Below are positions 19,395 through 29,322 of a stretch of 55,928 nucleotides of DNA, piece after piece. Within the stretch, counting starts at the first letter, position 1, and every line of letters begins with the position of its first letter. Under the pieces are notes generated by a model. That model was not told the origin of the DNA and did no database searches. It saw only the letters and a program-made list of their open reading frames with translations. Source of the stretch: Candidatus Devosia symbiotica (GTDB lineage: Bacteria > Pseudomonadota > Alphaproteobacteria > Rhizobiales > Devosiaceae); assembly GCA_025050575.1 (NCBI GenBank), contig JALBVE010000005.1, positions 1-55,928 on the forward strand. Reading direction: 5' to 3'. The position numbers and the translations under genes were made by a program.

Positions 19395-20771
19395 ATGACC
19401 ACCTGGACCCCCTGATAGCTGGCGCGCCAAGCCTATTCCCAGGTTCCGGCCTATCCCGACCAGGCTGTGCTTACCGACGCCGAGCGCCAGCTGGCCAGCT
19501 TCCCGCCTTTGGTGTTTGCCGGTGAAGCTCGCGAGCTCAAGAGCCGGCTGGCCGCCGTTGCCCGTGGTGAAGCTTTCCTGCTTCAGGGCGGCGACTGCGC
19601 CGAGAGCTTTGCCGAACATGGCGCCGACCACGTCCGCGATTTTTCCGCGTTTTCCTGCAAATGGCGGTAGTGCTGACTCACGGCGCCTCCAAGCCTGTGG
19701 TCAAAGTCGGTCGTGTTGCTGGTCAGTTCGCCAAGCCACGCTCGTCCGATACCGAAACCATTGATGGCGTTGAACTGCCCAGCTATCGCGGCGATATCAT
19801 AAATGCCATCGACTTCAACAAAGGCGCGCGAATTCCCGATCCCGACCGCATGTTGCAGGCCTATCGCCAGTCCGCCGCGACGCTGAACCTGCTGCGCGCC
19901 TTCTCCATGGGCGGCTATGCCGAACTGATCCGCATCCACGAGTGGACGGTCGGTTTCATGAAGGACTCTAACTGGTATCCGCGCTACGAGGAAGTGGCGC
20001 GCAAGATCGATGATGCCATCACCTTCATGAGCGCCCTGGGCCTGACCCCGGAAAATACCCCCGTCCTCAGGCAGGTTAGCTTCTACACTAGCCACGAAGC
20101 GCTGTTGCTCGGCTATGAAGAGGCTCTCACCCGCCGCGACTCCATTTCCAATGACTGGTACGCCACCTCCGGCCACATGCTCTGGATTGGCGATCGCACC
20201 CGTCAGCCCGACGCGGCCTATGTCGAGTATTTTGCCGGTATTACGAATCCGATCGGCATCAAATGCGGTCCATCGCTGTCCAGCGATGATCTTCTGTGCC
20301 TGCTTGATCAGCTCAACCCCACCGATGAAGCCGGCCGCATCACGCTGATCGGCCGCTTCGGCGCCGACAAGGTGCGCGATCATCTATCGCGTCTGATCGA
20401 AACTGTGCAGAAGGCCGGCCGTACGGTCGTCTGGTGTTCCGATCCGATGCACGGCAACACCATCAAGGCTTCCACAGGCTATAAGACCCGCCCCCTTTGA
20501 CCGGGTGTTGTCTGAAGTGAAGGCCTTCTTCGATGTCCACCGCGAAACGGGCACCTATGCTGGCGGCGTACATATCGAAATGACCGGCGATGACGTCACC
20601 GAATGCGTCGGCGGCGTCTCGGCTGTCACCGAGACCTCCTTGTCGGATCGCTATCACACCTATTGCGACCCGCGTCTGAACGCCAGCCAGGCGTTCGAGC
20701 TGGCTTTCCTGGTGGCCAAGGAAATCCACACCCAAAAGCCGGCTCAGCGCGGACTGGCCGCCGGCGAATAA
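19395..20771 (+). pseudogene. aroG: Class II DAHP synthase, frameshifted
   Basis: It catalyses the first step of the shikimate pathway, joining phosphoenolpyruvate and erythrose-4-phosphate. From ATG 19395 (MTTWTP) to TAA 20769 the span is 459 codons, the normal length. Four single-base indels break it: an extra T near 19413, a missing C near 19438, a missing T in the T-run near 19643, and an extra C in the C-run near 20495. Otherwise the protein is well conserved: [81 protein letters not shown]. There are no nonsense substitutions after the first indel is corrected. It is therefore either a very recent pseudogene or partly an assembly artefact. The symbol is used loosely for the class II enzyme. 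Confidence 0.85.
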
Positions 20772-20809
20772 TTTGTCGGTTGGACGCGTCCCCATGACGG
20801 CGCGCCACC

Positions 20810-20838
20810 TCCCCCTTGCGGCGGGGGTGGGGAGGGCG
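20810..20838. repeat. Intergenic GC-rich imperfect palindrome
   Basis: ACCTCCCCCTTGCGGCGGGG followed by GTGGGGAGG forms an imperfect hairpin between aroG and nadE. Similar TCCCCCTT-centred elements occur at 50153-50173 and 54586-54612. Confidence 0.55.
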
Positions 20839-20896
20839 GTATGCAGGCGCACATATTTGCAGCTCTTCCTGCTGACCCACGCATATAGGCCCGCCC

Positions 20897-22561
20897 GTGA
20901 CAGACCGCCTCCGAATTGCGCTCGCCCAGCTCAATCCCAAGGTCGGCGACCTTCAGGGTAATCTGGCGCTGGCCCGCACCGCGCTTGCCGATGCTGTCGC
21001 GACCAAGGCCGACATCCTGATGTTCTCCGAGCTGTTCCTGAGCGGTTACTTCCCCGATGATTTGCTGTTCAAGCCGCAATTCATCAGGGATGCCATGCAG
21101 GCCGCCCGCGACTTGGTCGCCGACACGGCTGGCACCAATGTCGCCTTGGTCCTGCCCTCCATCTGGCGGGACAAGACCGGCCTGCGCAATGCGGCCATTG
21201 TCGCCGAAAATGGCGAAATCACCACCATCCGGCTCAAGCGCGAACTGCCCAATACCGACGTTTTTTACGAACAGCGCTATTTCACCGCTGGCCCGCTGGC
21301 CATGCCGGTGCTCGTCAAGGGCGTGCCCATTGGCATCCCGATCTGCGAGGATATCTGGCACGCTAGCGTCTGCGAACACCTGGCCATGCATGGCGCTGAA
21401 ATCATGCTGTGCCCCAATGGCTCGCCCTATTGGACCGACAAGCAGCATATCCGCAAGGAGCTGGTGCGAGCCCGCGTGGCTGAGGACGACGTCCCCATGC
21501 TCTATCTTAACCAGGTCGGCGGTCAGGACGAGATCGTCTTCGACGGCGCCTCCTTCGCCATTGAACCGGGCAACAAGCTGGTCCTTCAGGGCAAGTCATT
21601 CGCTACCGATTTCATCGTCTCTGACTGGGTGCGTGGCGATGATGGCTGGACCTGTACCAATGGCGAAGTCACCGGACTGACCATCACCGACGAGGCACCC
21701 TGGCTCGCCTGTGTGCTGGGGTTGCGCGACTATGTGCACAAGAACGGCTTCCGTCAGGTCGTGCTTGGCCTGTCCGGCGGCATCGACAGTGCGGTGGTTG
21801 CCGCCATGGCCGTTGATGCCTTGGGCGCAGAAAACGTTCACTGTATCATGCTGCTCTATCGCTACACCTCGGAAGCCAGTCTGATCGACGCTAAGGCCTG
21901 CGCCGAAAACCTTGGCGTGCGCTACGACATCATCTCGATTGGCAATCCGGTTGACCAGGCTCTGGCCGAACTGGCGCCCATTTTTGCTGATTGCCCTGCC
22001 GATCTGGCCAAAGAAAACATCCAGTCCCGTATGCGCGGCGTCGTGCTGATGGCTGTCAGCAACAAGCTGGGCTCGATGCTGCTGACCACCGGCAACAAAT
22101 CGGAAATGGGCGTTGGCTACGCCACCATCTATGGCGACATGAACGGCGGCTACAATCCGCTCAAGGACATGTTCAAGATGGAGGTCTATCGCCTGGCTGA
22201 CTGGCGCAATACCCATGTTCCCGGGGGTTGTCTCGGGCCAGAGGGCGAAGTCATTCCCCGGGCCATCATCGACAAGGCACCCAGCGCCGAGCTGCGTCCC
22301 GATCAGACCGACCAGGATAGCCTGCCGCCCTATTCGGTGCTCGACGCCATTCTCAAGGGCATCGTCGAAGACGAATTGTCGCTGGCTGAGATCGTCGCCC
22401 AGGGTTACGAGCCCGCGCTCGTTCAGCGGGTAGAGCATCTCGTTAACATTGCTGAATATAAGCGCCGCCAGTCCGCCCCTGGGCCCAAGCTCACCCCAAA
22501 AGCCTTTGGCATGGGGCGCAAATATCCCATCACCAATGGCTACAAAGACCGGACCATTTGA
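20897..22561 (+). CDS. nadE: Glutamine-dependent NAD+ synthetase
   Basis: Final step of NAD synthesis: amidation of deamido-NAD with ammonia from glutamine. The 554-residue product has an N-terminal nitrilase-type glutaminase domain with the catalytic triad visible (Glu in FSELFLSGYFPDD, Lys in IRLKRELPN, Cys in PICEDIWH) and a C-terminal synthetase domain with the ATP loop GLSGGIDSA (about residues 293-301) and TTGNKSEMGVGY near 398-409. The start is GTG 20897; the family begins TDRLRIALAQLNP. Its TGA overlaps the ATG of gltX by one base (TGATG), so they are translationally coupled. It is intact, while nadC further on is destroyed, which suggests reliance on imported or salvaged NAD precursors. 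Confidence 0.96.
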   Translation: MTDRLRIALAQLNPKVGDLQGNLALARTALADAVATKADILMFSELFLSGYFPDDLLFKPQFIRDAMQAARDLVADTAGTNVALVLPSIWRDKTGLRNAAIVAENGEITTIRLKRELPNTDVFYEQRYFTAGPLAMPVLVKGVPIGIPICEDIWHASVCEHLAMHGAEIMLCPNGSPYWTDKQHIRKELVRARVAEDDVPMLYLNQVGGQDEIVFDGASFAIEPGNKLVLQGKSFATDFIVSDWVRGDDGWTCTNGEVTGLTITDEAPWLACVLGLRDYVHKNGFRQVVLGLSGGIDSAVVAAMAVDALGAENVHCIMLLYRYTSEASLIDAKACAENLGVRYDIISIGNPVDQALAELAPIFADCPADLAKENIQSRMRGVVLMAVSNKLGSMLLTTGNKSEMGVGYATIYGDMNGGYNPLKDMFKMEVYRLADWRNTHVPGGCLGPEGEVIPRAIIDKAPSAELRPDQTDQDSLPPYSVLDAILKGIVEDELSLAEIVAQGYEPALVQRVEHLVNIAEYKRRQSAPGPKLTPKAFGMGRKYPITNGYKDRTI

Positions 22562-23886
22562 TGACTATCGTACGCTGGGCACCGTCCCCCACCGGTCGCA
22601 TCCATCTGGGCAATGCCCGCCCGGCACTGCTCAACTGGTTCTTTGCCCGGCGCAGCGGCGGCAAATACGTGTTGCGCATGGACGACACCGATCTGGTCCG
22701 TTCTACAAGGGAATCGGCCGATAGCATTGAGGTCGACCTGGCCTGGCTTAGCGTCATCCCCGATCTGCTGGTGCGCCAGTCTGAGCGCACGGCACTCTAT
22801 GATGCAGCCCGTGCCCGACTGGTCGCCGATGGCCGACTTTACCCCTGTTACGAAACGGCTGACGAGCTTGATCGCCGCCGCGCCAGGGCGCGCGCCCTGG
22901 GCAAGCCGCCTATCTATGATCGCGCAGCGCTTAAACTTACAGACCAAGATCGTGCTAGGCTCGAAGCCGAGGGCCGCAAGCCGCATTGGCGCTTCAAGCT
23001 CGACGGCCGCCTGGTGCAGTTCGAGGACCTAATTAAGGGCCCTCAGACCGTCAACACCGCTTCCATGTCCGATCCCGTGCTGATCCGCGAAGATGGCAGC
23101 TATCTCTACACCTTGCCCTCGGTTGTGGACGATATCGACCTGGCCATCACCCACGTTATCCGCGGTGAAGACCACGTCTCCAATACGGGTACGCAGATCG
23201 AGATCATCGAGGCGCTTGGGGGTTCGGTCCCGGTCTTTGCTCACCACAACCTGCTGACCGACGCTCAGGGTCAGGGCTTTTCAAAACGCCTGGAATCGCA
23301 ATCAATCAGCGATTTCCGTGATGAGGGTTATGAGCCACTGGCTATCGCCATTATGGCCTCGATCACCGGCACTAGCCTGCCCATCGAGACCTATGCCTCG
23401 CTCGATGAGATCGCCGAAAAACTTGATTTCTTGATGATTTCACACGGCCCGGCGCGCTTTAACTCGGTCGAACTTGACAATCTCAATGCCCGTCTGCTGC
23501 ATGCCATGAGCTATGATCAGGCGCTGCCCCGACTTACTAGCCTGGGTCTTGAGGGGGAAGCGATCTGGCTATCGCTGCGCGACAATCTTACCAAATTCGG
23601 TGACATTGTTGATCTGGCCAAACTAGTCACCGGCCCGATCGACCCCGTCATTGCCGAGGAAGACCGTGAATTTCTAGCGCTTGCCAAGGCTTTGCTGCCT
23701 GCTGAGCCCTGGACTATCGACATCTGGTCGGAATGGACAGGCGCACTCAAGGCAGCAACTGGACGCAAAGGCAAAGCGCTGTTTCTGCCATTGCGCCTGG
23801 CATTGACAGGGCGCCATGACGGGCCTGAGCTTAAGTCTCTGCTCCCACTGGTTGGGCGTATGGCGTGTCTGGACCGACTACCCTGA
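22561..23886 (+). CDS. gltX: Glutamyl-tRNA synthetase (second type)
   Basis: Charges tRNA with glutamate. The 441-residue enzyme has the class I HIGH-type motif in PSPTGRIHLGNARPALLNW (about residues 8-26) and the KMSKS-type motif in GFSKRLES (about 239-246), plus RGEDHVSNT and the LYPCYETADELDRRR insert typical of the second GltX copy in hyphomicrobial genomes. Such genomes commonly lack GlnRS and use a GltX for Glu-tRNA(Gln) with the GatCAB amidotransferase; which role this copy has cannot be decided here. It overlaps the nadE stop by one base. It is intact, in agreement with retention of translation genes. Confidence 0.94.
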   Translation: MTIVRWAPSPTGRIHLGNARPALLNWFFARRSGGKYVLRMDDTDLVRSTRESADSIEVDLAWLSVIPDLLVRQSERTALYDAARARLVADGRLYPCYETADELDRRRARARALGKPPIYDRAALKLTDQDRARLEAEGRKPHWRFKLDGRLVQFEDLIKGPQTVNTASMSDPVLIREDGSYLYTLPSVVDDIDLAITHVIRGEDHVSNTGTQIEIIEALGGSVPVFAHHNLLTDAQGQGFSKRLESQSISDFRDEGYEPLAIAIMASITGTSLPIETYASLDEIAEKLDFLMISHGPARFNSVELDNLNARLLHAMSYDQALPRLTSLGLEGEAIWLSLRDNLTKFGDIVDLAKLVTGPIDPVIAEEDREFLALAKALLPAEPWTIDIWSEWTGALKAATGRKGKALFLPLRLALTGRHDGPELKSLLPLVGRMACLDRLP

Positions 23887-24994
23887 CCACCTTGTCGCCG
23901 AACTGCACCAGCCGCAGCTCAGTTTCCATTGCTGATTGATTGATCGGTCGCGTCGCCGGCGTTTCGTCCGGGCTAACCGGTCGCGGGCGGAGTAGGGGAA
24001 TGTCAAGCAGCCTGGCGGTCTGGACTGGTGCTGCCACCACGGCCATCACAGGGGTCACGCCGCGCGGATCGTGCAGCGGCATGGGGAAGCTCTCGCCATC
24101 TATGTCGATCATTGCCCGGCTGCTGCCATCAGTCCGCTCTGCCATTCGGATCGTGCCATCCGATTGCGGCCTGACCTTGCGGCTGGCACTCGGACTGGTA
24201 TCGAGCACACTGCGGTAGGAAAATGCCATCGACAGGGCGATATAGGGCTTCTCCGAACGCGTTGTGCATCTGCTTGGGTTCCTGACCCGGATTATCATAG
24301 AAATACAGCGCTACCGGTGTCGTCGGGCAACTTGCCTGGCAGACACCGACATCATTGCTGACATAATCGGGCAGCGTGGCGTAACTGATGGGCCAGAAAT
24401 AGCTATCGCTCAGGCGAACGCATACGGTCCGCACCGTCTAGAAACCCTGATTGCCCTAATAGTCATCGCTATCGATCATCTGCCCATTGGAAAAATCGCT
24501 ATCCGAAGTAGTCCCGAAAATGCGGTCGAACAGGTTCTTGCGGTCATTGGTGAACGTGGCGCTGGAACCGTGTTCGCTGCCGCAGCCAAAACGTGCCATT
24601 TCCTGCAGGATTGCTTCGCGCTGACTCGCCACCGCATTGGCCGTTTCCATCTGCTGGGCAATACCGGCCGCCGCTTCCCGCAGGCGCAGCACTTCGTGGC
24701 CGATCCGCCGGCATGCCTGTGTCAGCTGTCGGCCGGCCTTGGCTGCGTCATTTGCACCCCATCGCGGACATAACGGCTTTCTATGCTCTGCACATCGCGC
24801 TGTGCTTGCCGAGCGGCTTGCGAATTGCTGCCCATCTGGCAAAAGTCACCATTGCGATCAAACTGCCGCAAAGCACTGTCGAGCCGTACGCATTGCGACG
24901 ACTGCACATAGGCGAGATCGACGTCCAGAACGATGCATAGTGCGCTCAGCGCCAGGAGAAACAGGGCGCGCACGCCTTTATTACTAAAAACCAT
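23831..24994 (-). pseudogene. DUF2865 secreted protein, multiply broken
   Basis: Unknown-function exported protein of Hyphomicrobiales. Pieces in order from ATG 24994: a signal-anchor (GVRALFLLALSALCIVLDVD), a helical region (SNSQAARQAQRDVQSIESRY), then after a frameshift near 24755 QLTQACRRIGHEVLRLREAA and REAILQEMARFGCGSE, stops near 24455 and 24438, then the DUF2865 core RTVCVRLSDSYFWPISYATL with CQASCPTTPVALYFYDNPGQ, another frameshift near 24260, and the C-terminus with a proline-rich LLRPRPVSPDE and VVGPDTPYAQ. Two stops and two or more frameshifts make it non-functional. It converges on gltX and overlaps its 3' end. Confidence 0.8.
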
Positions 24995-25125
24995 TGAAGT
25001 CCATCGATGCCCTGCGCGCCGCAATCGGATCTTAAGACAACGCTAGGACCCATGACAACATTATAGGGGCAGCGCCCGCGTCGTGGTAGCGCTGCGCAGA
25101 CACACCAGCGAGAGAATGCGTCCCC

Positions 25126-26124
25126 ATGAAGCTTGCAACGCTAAAAAATGGTCGCCCCGACGGTCAACTAGTCATTATCTCGGCTGATTTGGCCCGCTTT
25201 GTCTCGGCCGGTCGTGTCGCTTCCCATTTGCAAGCCGCCCTTGACGACTGGGCGAGTCTCGCGCCCCAGCTGTCAGCCCTTGCCGCGCAGCTTGATGCTG
25301 GCGCCATCGCTGGCCAACCCTTTGAATCATCTATGGCTTTGGCGCCGTTGCCGCGGGCCTACCAATGGATTGACGGGTCGGGCTATCTCAGCCACCTCGA
25401 GCGGATCCGTAGTTTCAAAGGTAGTAAGGACGACGAGTTACAGTTCGCCCGCCCGCTACTCTACCAGGGCGGCTCTGATTCGCTGTCGGCGCCAACCGAC
25501 CCCATTCTGGTAAGCAATCCTGATCTGGCGATCGACTTCGAGGCCGAAGTGGCCGTAATCATCGGTGCGGTGCCTATGGCCGCGACTCGCAAAGAGGCCG
25601 CAGCTGCAATTCGGCTTATTACCGTTTGCAATGACGTTTCGCTGCGCCGCCTCGTGCTTGATGACCTGCAAAACGGCTTCGGATTCTTCCACTCCAAGCC
25701 GTCTACAGCCTTTGCCCCTATTGTGGTTACGCTCGATAGCCTTGATAGAGTTTGGCGCGATAATCGCCTACATCTGCCGGTGCGTGTTGAAGTCAACGGC
25801 ACGCTGTTCGGTCAGCCCAATGCCGGCGCCGACATGCATTTCGACTTTGCCGACCTGATCGTTGAGGCCGCGCGCACCCGTAGTCTTGGCGCCGGCACCA
25901 TTGTTGGCGGCGGCACCGTGTCCAATCGCCATAACGAGAGCTTGCCCACCAAGCGCAATGGCATTGGCTTTGCCTGCATTGCCGAGGCCCGCACCGTCGA
26001 AAAACTTAAATACGGCCGCGCCCGCACGCCTTTTCTTAAGCCTGGCGACAGAGTGCGGATCAGGGCCATGTTCAATGGCCGCTCGATCTTCGGCGATATC
26101 GACCAGACCGTCTCGCTTGCCTGA
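25126..26124 (+). CDS. Fumarylacetoacetate hydrolase family protein
   Basis: The 332-residue protein has the FAH fold signature: an N-terminal domain (MKLATLKNGRPDGQLVIISA), then the catalytic domain with IDGSGYLSHLERIR (about residues 84-97), the metal-binding region AIDFEAEVAVIIG (about 131-143), ITVCNDVSLRRLVL, and GGGTVSNR. The nearest relatives in the family are hydrolases of fumarylpyruvate or related beta-diketo acids and some oxaloacetate decarboxylases, so the exact substrate is open. It is intact and stands alone, with no aromatic-catabolism genes nearby. Retention suggests a housekeeping role such as removal of a toxic by-product; that is inference. Confidence 0.88.
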   Translation: MKLATLKNGRPDGQLVIISADLARFVSAGRVASHLQAALDDWASLAPQLSALAAQLDAGAIAGQPFESSMALAPLPRAYQWIDGSGYLSHLERIRSFKGSKDDELQFARPLLYQGGSDSLSAPTDPILVSNPDLAIDFEAEVAVIIGAVPMAATRKEAAAAIRLITVCNDVSLRRLVLDDLQNGFGFFHSKPSTAFAPIVVTLDSLDRVWRDNRLHLPVRVEVNGTLFGQPNAGADMHFDFADLIVEAARTRSLGAGTIVGGGTVSNRHNESLPTKRNGIGFACIAEARTVEKLKYGRARTPFLKPGDRVRIRAMFNGRSIFGDIDQTVSLA

Positions 26125-26224
26125 CCGCCTAGTTGGTCGGATAACATTCCCGTGTGTTCATTGTGGTTGTCACAACTCCATGCAATTGTTGCCTCAATTG
26201 CACTGACCGCATTGAGGGTCATAT

Positions 26225-26669
26225 ATGCCGCTGAACAGATTCGCCGCCATCGCCGTTGCCGCTCTGCTGACGTCTGTCGTAGTCGACACCTTCGCCCAGG
26301 ATGCCTTTGTCGCGCCGGCGACGCCCGAGGCGGCTGCTACCGCCCGGCAGGCGCTAATGAAGCAGAATGATGGCGCGCTGAAGGCAGCAAAGAGCCTTTC
26401 AGGCGCGGAAGCCGAGGCCGAGATCGCGATGCAGACCCTGGTCGACAATTTCACCCACACTGCCGCCTTGCTCCCCCAAAGGCTCTAATGTCGGCGACAG
26501 CAAGGCCCTGCCTGCCATCTGGCAGAATTGGGATGCCCTTCAATGCTGCAAGACCGCCGCCGATGGTCTGGCGGCCGCCAAGGCCGGTGATACCACAGCC
26601 TATCTTGCCGCCATCGATGCTGTGACTGATGCCTGTGGCACCTGCCATCTACAGCTCCGCGAGAGATAG
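26225..26669 (+). pseudogene. Class II cytochrome c (c556/c' type), frameshifted
   Basis: A periplasmic haem protein with a signal peptide (FAAIAVAALLTSVVVDTFAQ) and a four-helix bundle whose haem motif CGTCH lies at the C-terminus, near 26635-26652, followed by LQLRER. A single additional base in the C-run near 26472 separates the first 80 residues from the second frame (GSNVGDSKALPAIWQNWDAL). The total of 445 bp is one over a multiple of three, as expected from one insertion. The haem motif is intact, so this could be a very recent loss or a homopolymer error. Confidence 0.8.
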
Positions 26670-26907
26670 TTTTCTATCGGCTCCAAAGCGATTTGGCGGT
26701 CCGCAAGAGTCGCCTTTTTCTTTCTGCTTGATTTCCGCGCAACTGGCGGCCAATCTCGCGTCATGAAGACCCAGATCATTCTGATTAACCGCTGCATTAT
26801 TACCTGCTAACCCGCTCGTTAGCGGCGCGGTCTTCATTCATTCCGATTTTTGATATCTGAAGAACCGTTTGCCAGCGCACTTCCGCTTGGGCCAGGGACG
26901 GTACCGC

Positions 26908-28323
26908 ATGACCACGCCACAGTTGACGCTCTACAATACGCTCACCCGCACCAAGGAAACCTTTGTTCCCATCGATGTCGGCAATGTGTGCATGTATGCC
27001 TGCGGTCCTACAGTCTATGACTTTGCCCATATCGGCAATGGCCGCATGGCGATCGTGTTCGACTTGCTTTTCCGACTGTTGCGACAGGTCTACGGGACCG
27101 ATCACGTTACCTATGTCCGCAACATTACCGACGTCGATGATAAGATCAATGCCCGCGCTGCTCGCGATTTCCCGGGCCTGCCGCTGAACGACGCCATCCG
27201 CAGAGTGACTGAGGGCACCGCCGCTCAGTATCAGTCCGATGTGACCGCGCTCGGTTGCCTCGAACCAACCATCCAGCCGCGCGCGACCGACAATATCGCT
27301 GAAATGCAGGCCCTGATCGGGTTGCTGATCCGGCGTGGACACGCCTATGTGACCAACGGTGAGGTATTGTTCGCAGTGAGCTCCATGTCCGATTACGGCA
27401 AATTGTCGGGCCGCAATCTGGAGGATAATCTGGCCGGCGCCCGTATTGCCGTTGAAGCTCACAAGCGCAACCCCGCCGATTTCGTGCTCTGGAAACAGTC
27501 CTCCGATGATCAGTCCGGCTGGGACAGCCCCTGGGGTCGGGGCCGACCCGGCTGGCATATCGAATGTTCGGCGATGAGCGGACGCTATCTGGGTCAGCTT
27601 TTCGATATCCATGGCGGTGGGCTCGATCTGATCTTTCCTCACCATGAAAACGAAATTGCCCAGTCGCGCTGTGCCCATGGCACACCGGCCATGGCCAATG
27701 TCTGGATGCATAATAGCTTTCTGCAGGTGAAAGGTCAGAAGATGAGCAAGAGCCTGGGAAACTTCTTCACTATCGCCCAATTGCTTGAGACCAAAGATTT
27801 TGGTGGTCGCCAATGGCCGGGTGATGTCCTGCGCCTGGCCATGCTGATGACCCATTACCGTGAGCCGATCGACTTTACCGTCAAGCGCCTGGAAGAAGCC
27901 GAGACCAAACTCCGCGACTGGCAGCGTGCGGCTCAGGGCGCCACGCTTGCTGATGGCGATGGCCCTGATGCCTCGGTGGTCAGTGAACTGGCCGATGACC
28001 TCGGCTTTCACCGCGCCAATATCGCTTTGGACGTGATCGCTAAGAAGGCCAACCGGGAAGGCAACGAGGTCGCCAAGCATTGCCTAGCGGCTACCTTACG
28101 CTTCCTCGGTTTTGGCCTCGATACTCTGCTTGTCTCCGAGGGCGAAACAGCCGAACCCCCTCACCTTGCTGCGGCTATTGCCGAACGTCTGGATGCCTGC
28201 AACGCCAAGGATTTCGCCAAGGCCGACGCCATCCGCGCCCAATTGGCCGAACAGGGTATAACGCTGATGGATTACAAGGACGAAACCGGCGCGCGTCAGA
28301 CCAGATGGGAGATCAGGCGGTGA
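26908..28323 (+). CDS. cysS: Cysteinyl-tRNA synthetase
   Basis: Charges tRNA(Cys). The 471-residue enzyme has the zinc and HIGH region in [20 protein letters not shown] (about residues 26-45), [35 protein letters not shown] and the KMSKS loop in [12 protein letters not shown] (about 278-289). The usual HIGNARP reads HIGNGRM, a small deviation. The ATG at 26908 with GGGACGG upstream is preferred over an in-frame earlier start because the family begins [12 protein letters not shown]. Its stop overlaps the GTG of the first GFA gene by four bases. It is intact. Confidence 0.95.
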   Translation: MTTPQLTLYNTLTRTKETFVPIDVGNVCMYACGPTVYDFAHIGNGRMAIVFDLLFRLLRQVYGTDHVTYVRNITDVDDKINARAARDFPGLPLNDAIRRVTEGTAAQYQSDVTALGCLEPTIQPRATDNIAEMQALIGLLIRRGHAYVTNGEVLFAVSSMSDYGKLSGRNLEDNLAGARIAVEAHKRNPADFVLWKQSSDDQSGWDSPWGRGRPGWHIECSAMSGRYLGQLFDIHGGGLDLIFPHHENEIAQSRCAHGTPAMANVWMHNSFLQVKGQKMSKSLGNFFTIAQLLETKDFGGRQWPGDVLRLAMLMTHYREPIDFTVKRLEEAETKLRDWQRAAQGATLADGDGPDASVVSELADDLGFHRANIALDVIAKKANREGNEVAKHCLAATLRFLGFGLDTLLVSEGETAEPPHLAAAIAERLDACNAKDFAKADAIRAQLAEQGITLMDYKDETGARQTRWEIRR

Positions 28324-28795
28324 TAACAAATCCTGAAGTTCACACTGGCGGTTACCAGTGCGGCACTGTGCGCGTCCGGATCACCCGCCTAGGGTGCCCT
28401 TCGATCTGCTACTGCCGCATGTGCCAAAAAGCCTTCGGCGGTTTTTTGGATCTCTAGCCACCGCGTATAACGCCACCTGGACCCGGGGCACGCCAAAGTT
28501 GTTTCAGTCCTCCAATGCCGTCCGCCGTGCTTTCTGCGGCGATTGCGGCACGCCTCTGGCCTACGAGACCCGCTTTGGTCTCGAGCTAGTGATCGGCGCC
28601 TTTGACGATCTAGCCGTCTCCGCGCCGCAGATTCAGGTCAATCTCGTCGACAAATTGCTGTTCTTTGATAGGCTCACCAGCCTGCCTATTCGCCCAGAGG
28701 CCAATGATGAGTGGAGCGCTTTTCTCGCCGGCGTCCACTCTAATCAGCATCCCGATCATGATACCGACGATTGGCCACCTCAGGATAGCAAGTGA
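28320..28795 (+). pseudogene. GFA (CENP-V/GFA-domain) family gene 1, frameshifted
   Basis: Zinc-binding GFA-domain proteins are related to glutathione-dependent formaldehyde-activating enzyme, but most have no known substrate. From GTG 28320, which overlaps the cysS stop, the frame gives EVHTGGYQCGTVRVRITRLG and SICYCRMCQKAFGG. The first zinc cysteine of GGCQCG is Tyr (TGC to TAC). A frameshift in the T-run near 28442 leads to TAYNATWTRGTPKLFQSSNA, RRAFCGDCGTPLAYETR and the C-terminus. The missense change of a zinc ligand makes a true loss more likely than a sequencing error. Confidence 0.82.
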
Positions 28796-29314
28796 TGAAC
28801 CGCTATGCCATGGACTTTAGAGTCGGGTTGTAGTGCGACACTGTACGTTATCATACTACTGAAATGATGACAATTCCCATGTCTGCCATTGCAGCATGTG
28901 CCGGAAGGCCGTCGGTAATATCTTTGCGGCTCTGGTTGCGGCCCCGCGCGAGTCGCTGGTGTGGACACGCGGCGAACCCGCCCGTTTCCGCAGTTCAGGC
29001 CATGTCCCCGGGGGTTCTGTTGAGATTGCGGTACGCTACTGTTCTACGACGATACCACGGGCAATAGAGTCAATCTGACCATTGGCTCGCTGGATTATCC
29101 CGAGCTGTTCCCGCGCAGTGCCAATATTGGGCAGGAAGGGCAGGTGCCCTGGTTCGTCACCCTGACCACCATAGAAGACGGTGGCGCCACCGAAACAGAT
29201 CAGGAGGCATGAGCGGCCGCCATCGCCGCCACCAACCATCAGTATACCGATCACAACACCGACCACTAGCCCGAACTTGCGGTTGGTCTGGGCCAAAGCG
29301 AAACAACAAAATAG
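28795..29314 (+). pseudogene. GFA family gene 2, multiply broken
   Basis: A second copy of the same family starts at ATG 28795, overlapping the first copy's stop. It has TAG near 28831, a frameshift before the CSMCRKAVGNIFAALVAAP region, another near 29010-29040 in the CGDCGTPL region, then a clear tail (TIGSLDYPELFPRSANIGQ, PWFVTLTTIEDGG). In-frame TGA at 29210-29212 and TAG at 29266-29268 interrupt a C-terminus resembling that of copy 1 (NHQYTDHNTDH). The pair looks like an old tandem duplication in one transcript with cysS. Confidence 0.7.
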
Positions 29315-29322
29315 TAGTTTTA

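Noticed and set aside
19583..20383. Open frame of 266 codons antisense to aroG
   Set aside because: Mirror of the conserved DAHP synthase coding frame, with no recognisable domain.
19395..20771. Programmed ribosomal frameshifting in aroG
   Set aside because: Four separate indels of different sign would each need recoding; no slippery site with a downstream structure is evident.
21596..22438. Open frame of 280 codons antisense to nadE
   Set aside because: Shadow of a highly conserved gene; no homology visible.
26800..28080. Open frame of 426 codons antisense to cysS
   Set aside because: It lies opposite an unmistakable cysteinyl-tRNA synthetase and shows no family features. It is a by-product of GC-rich codon usage.
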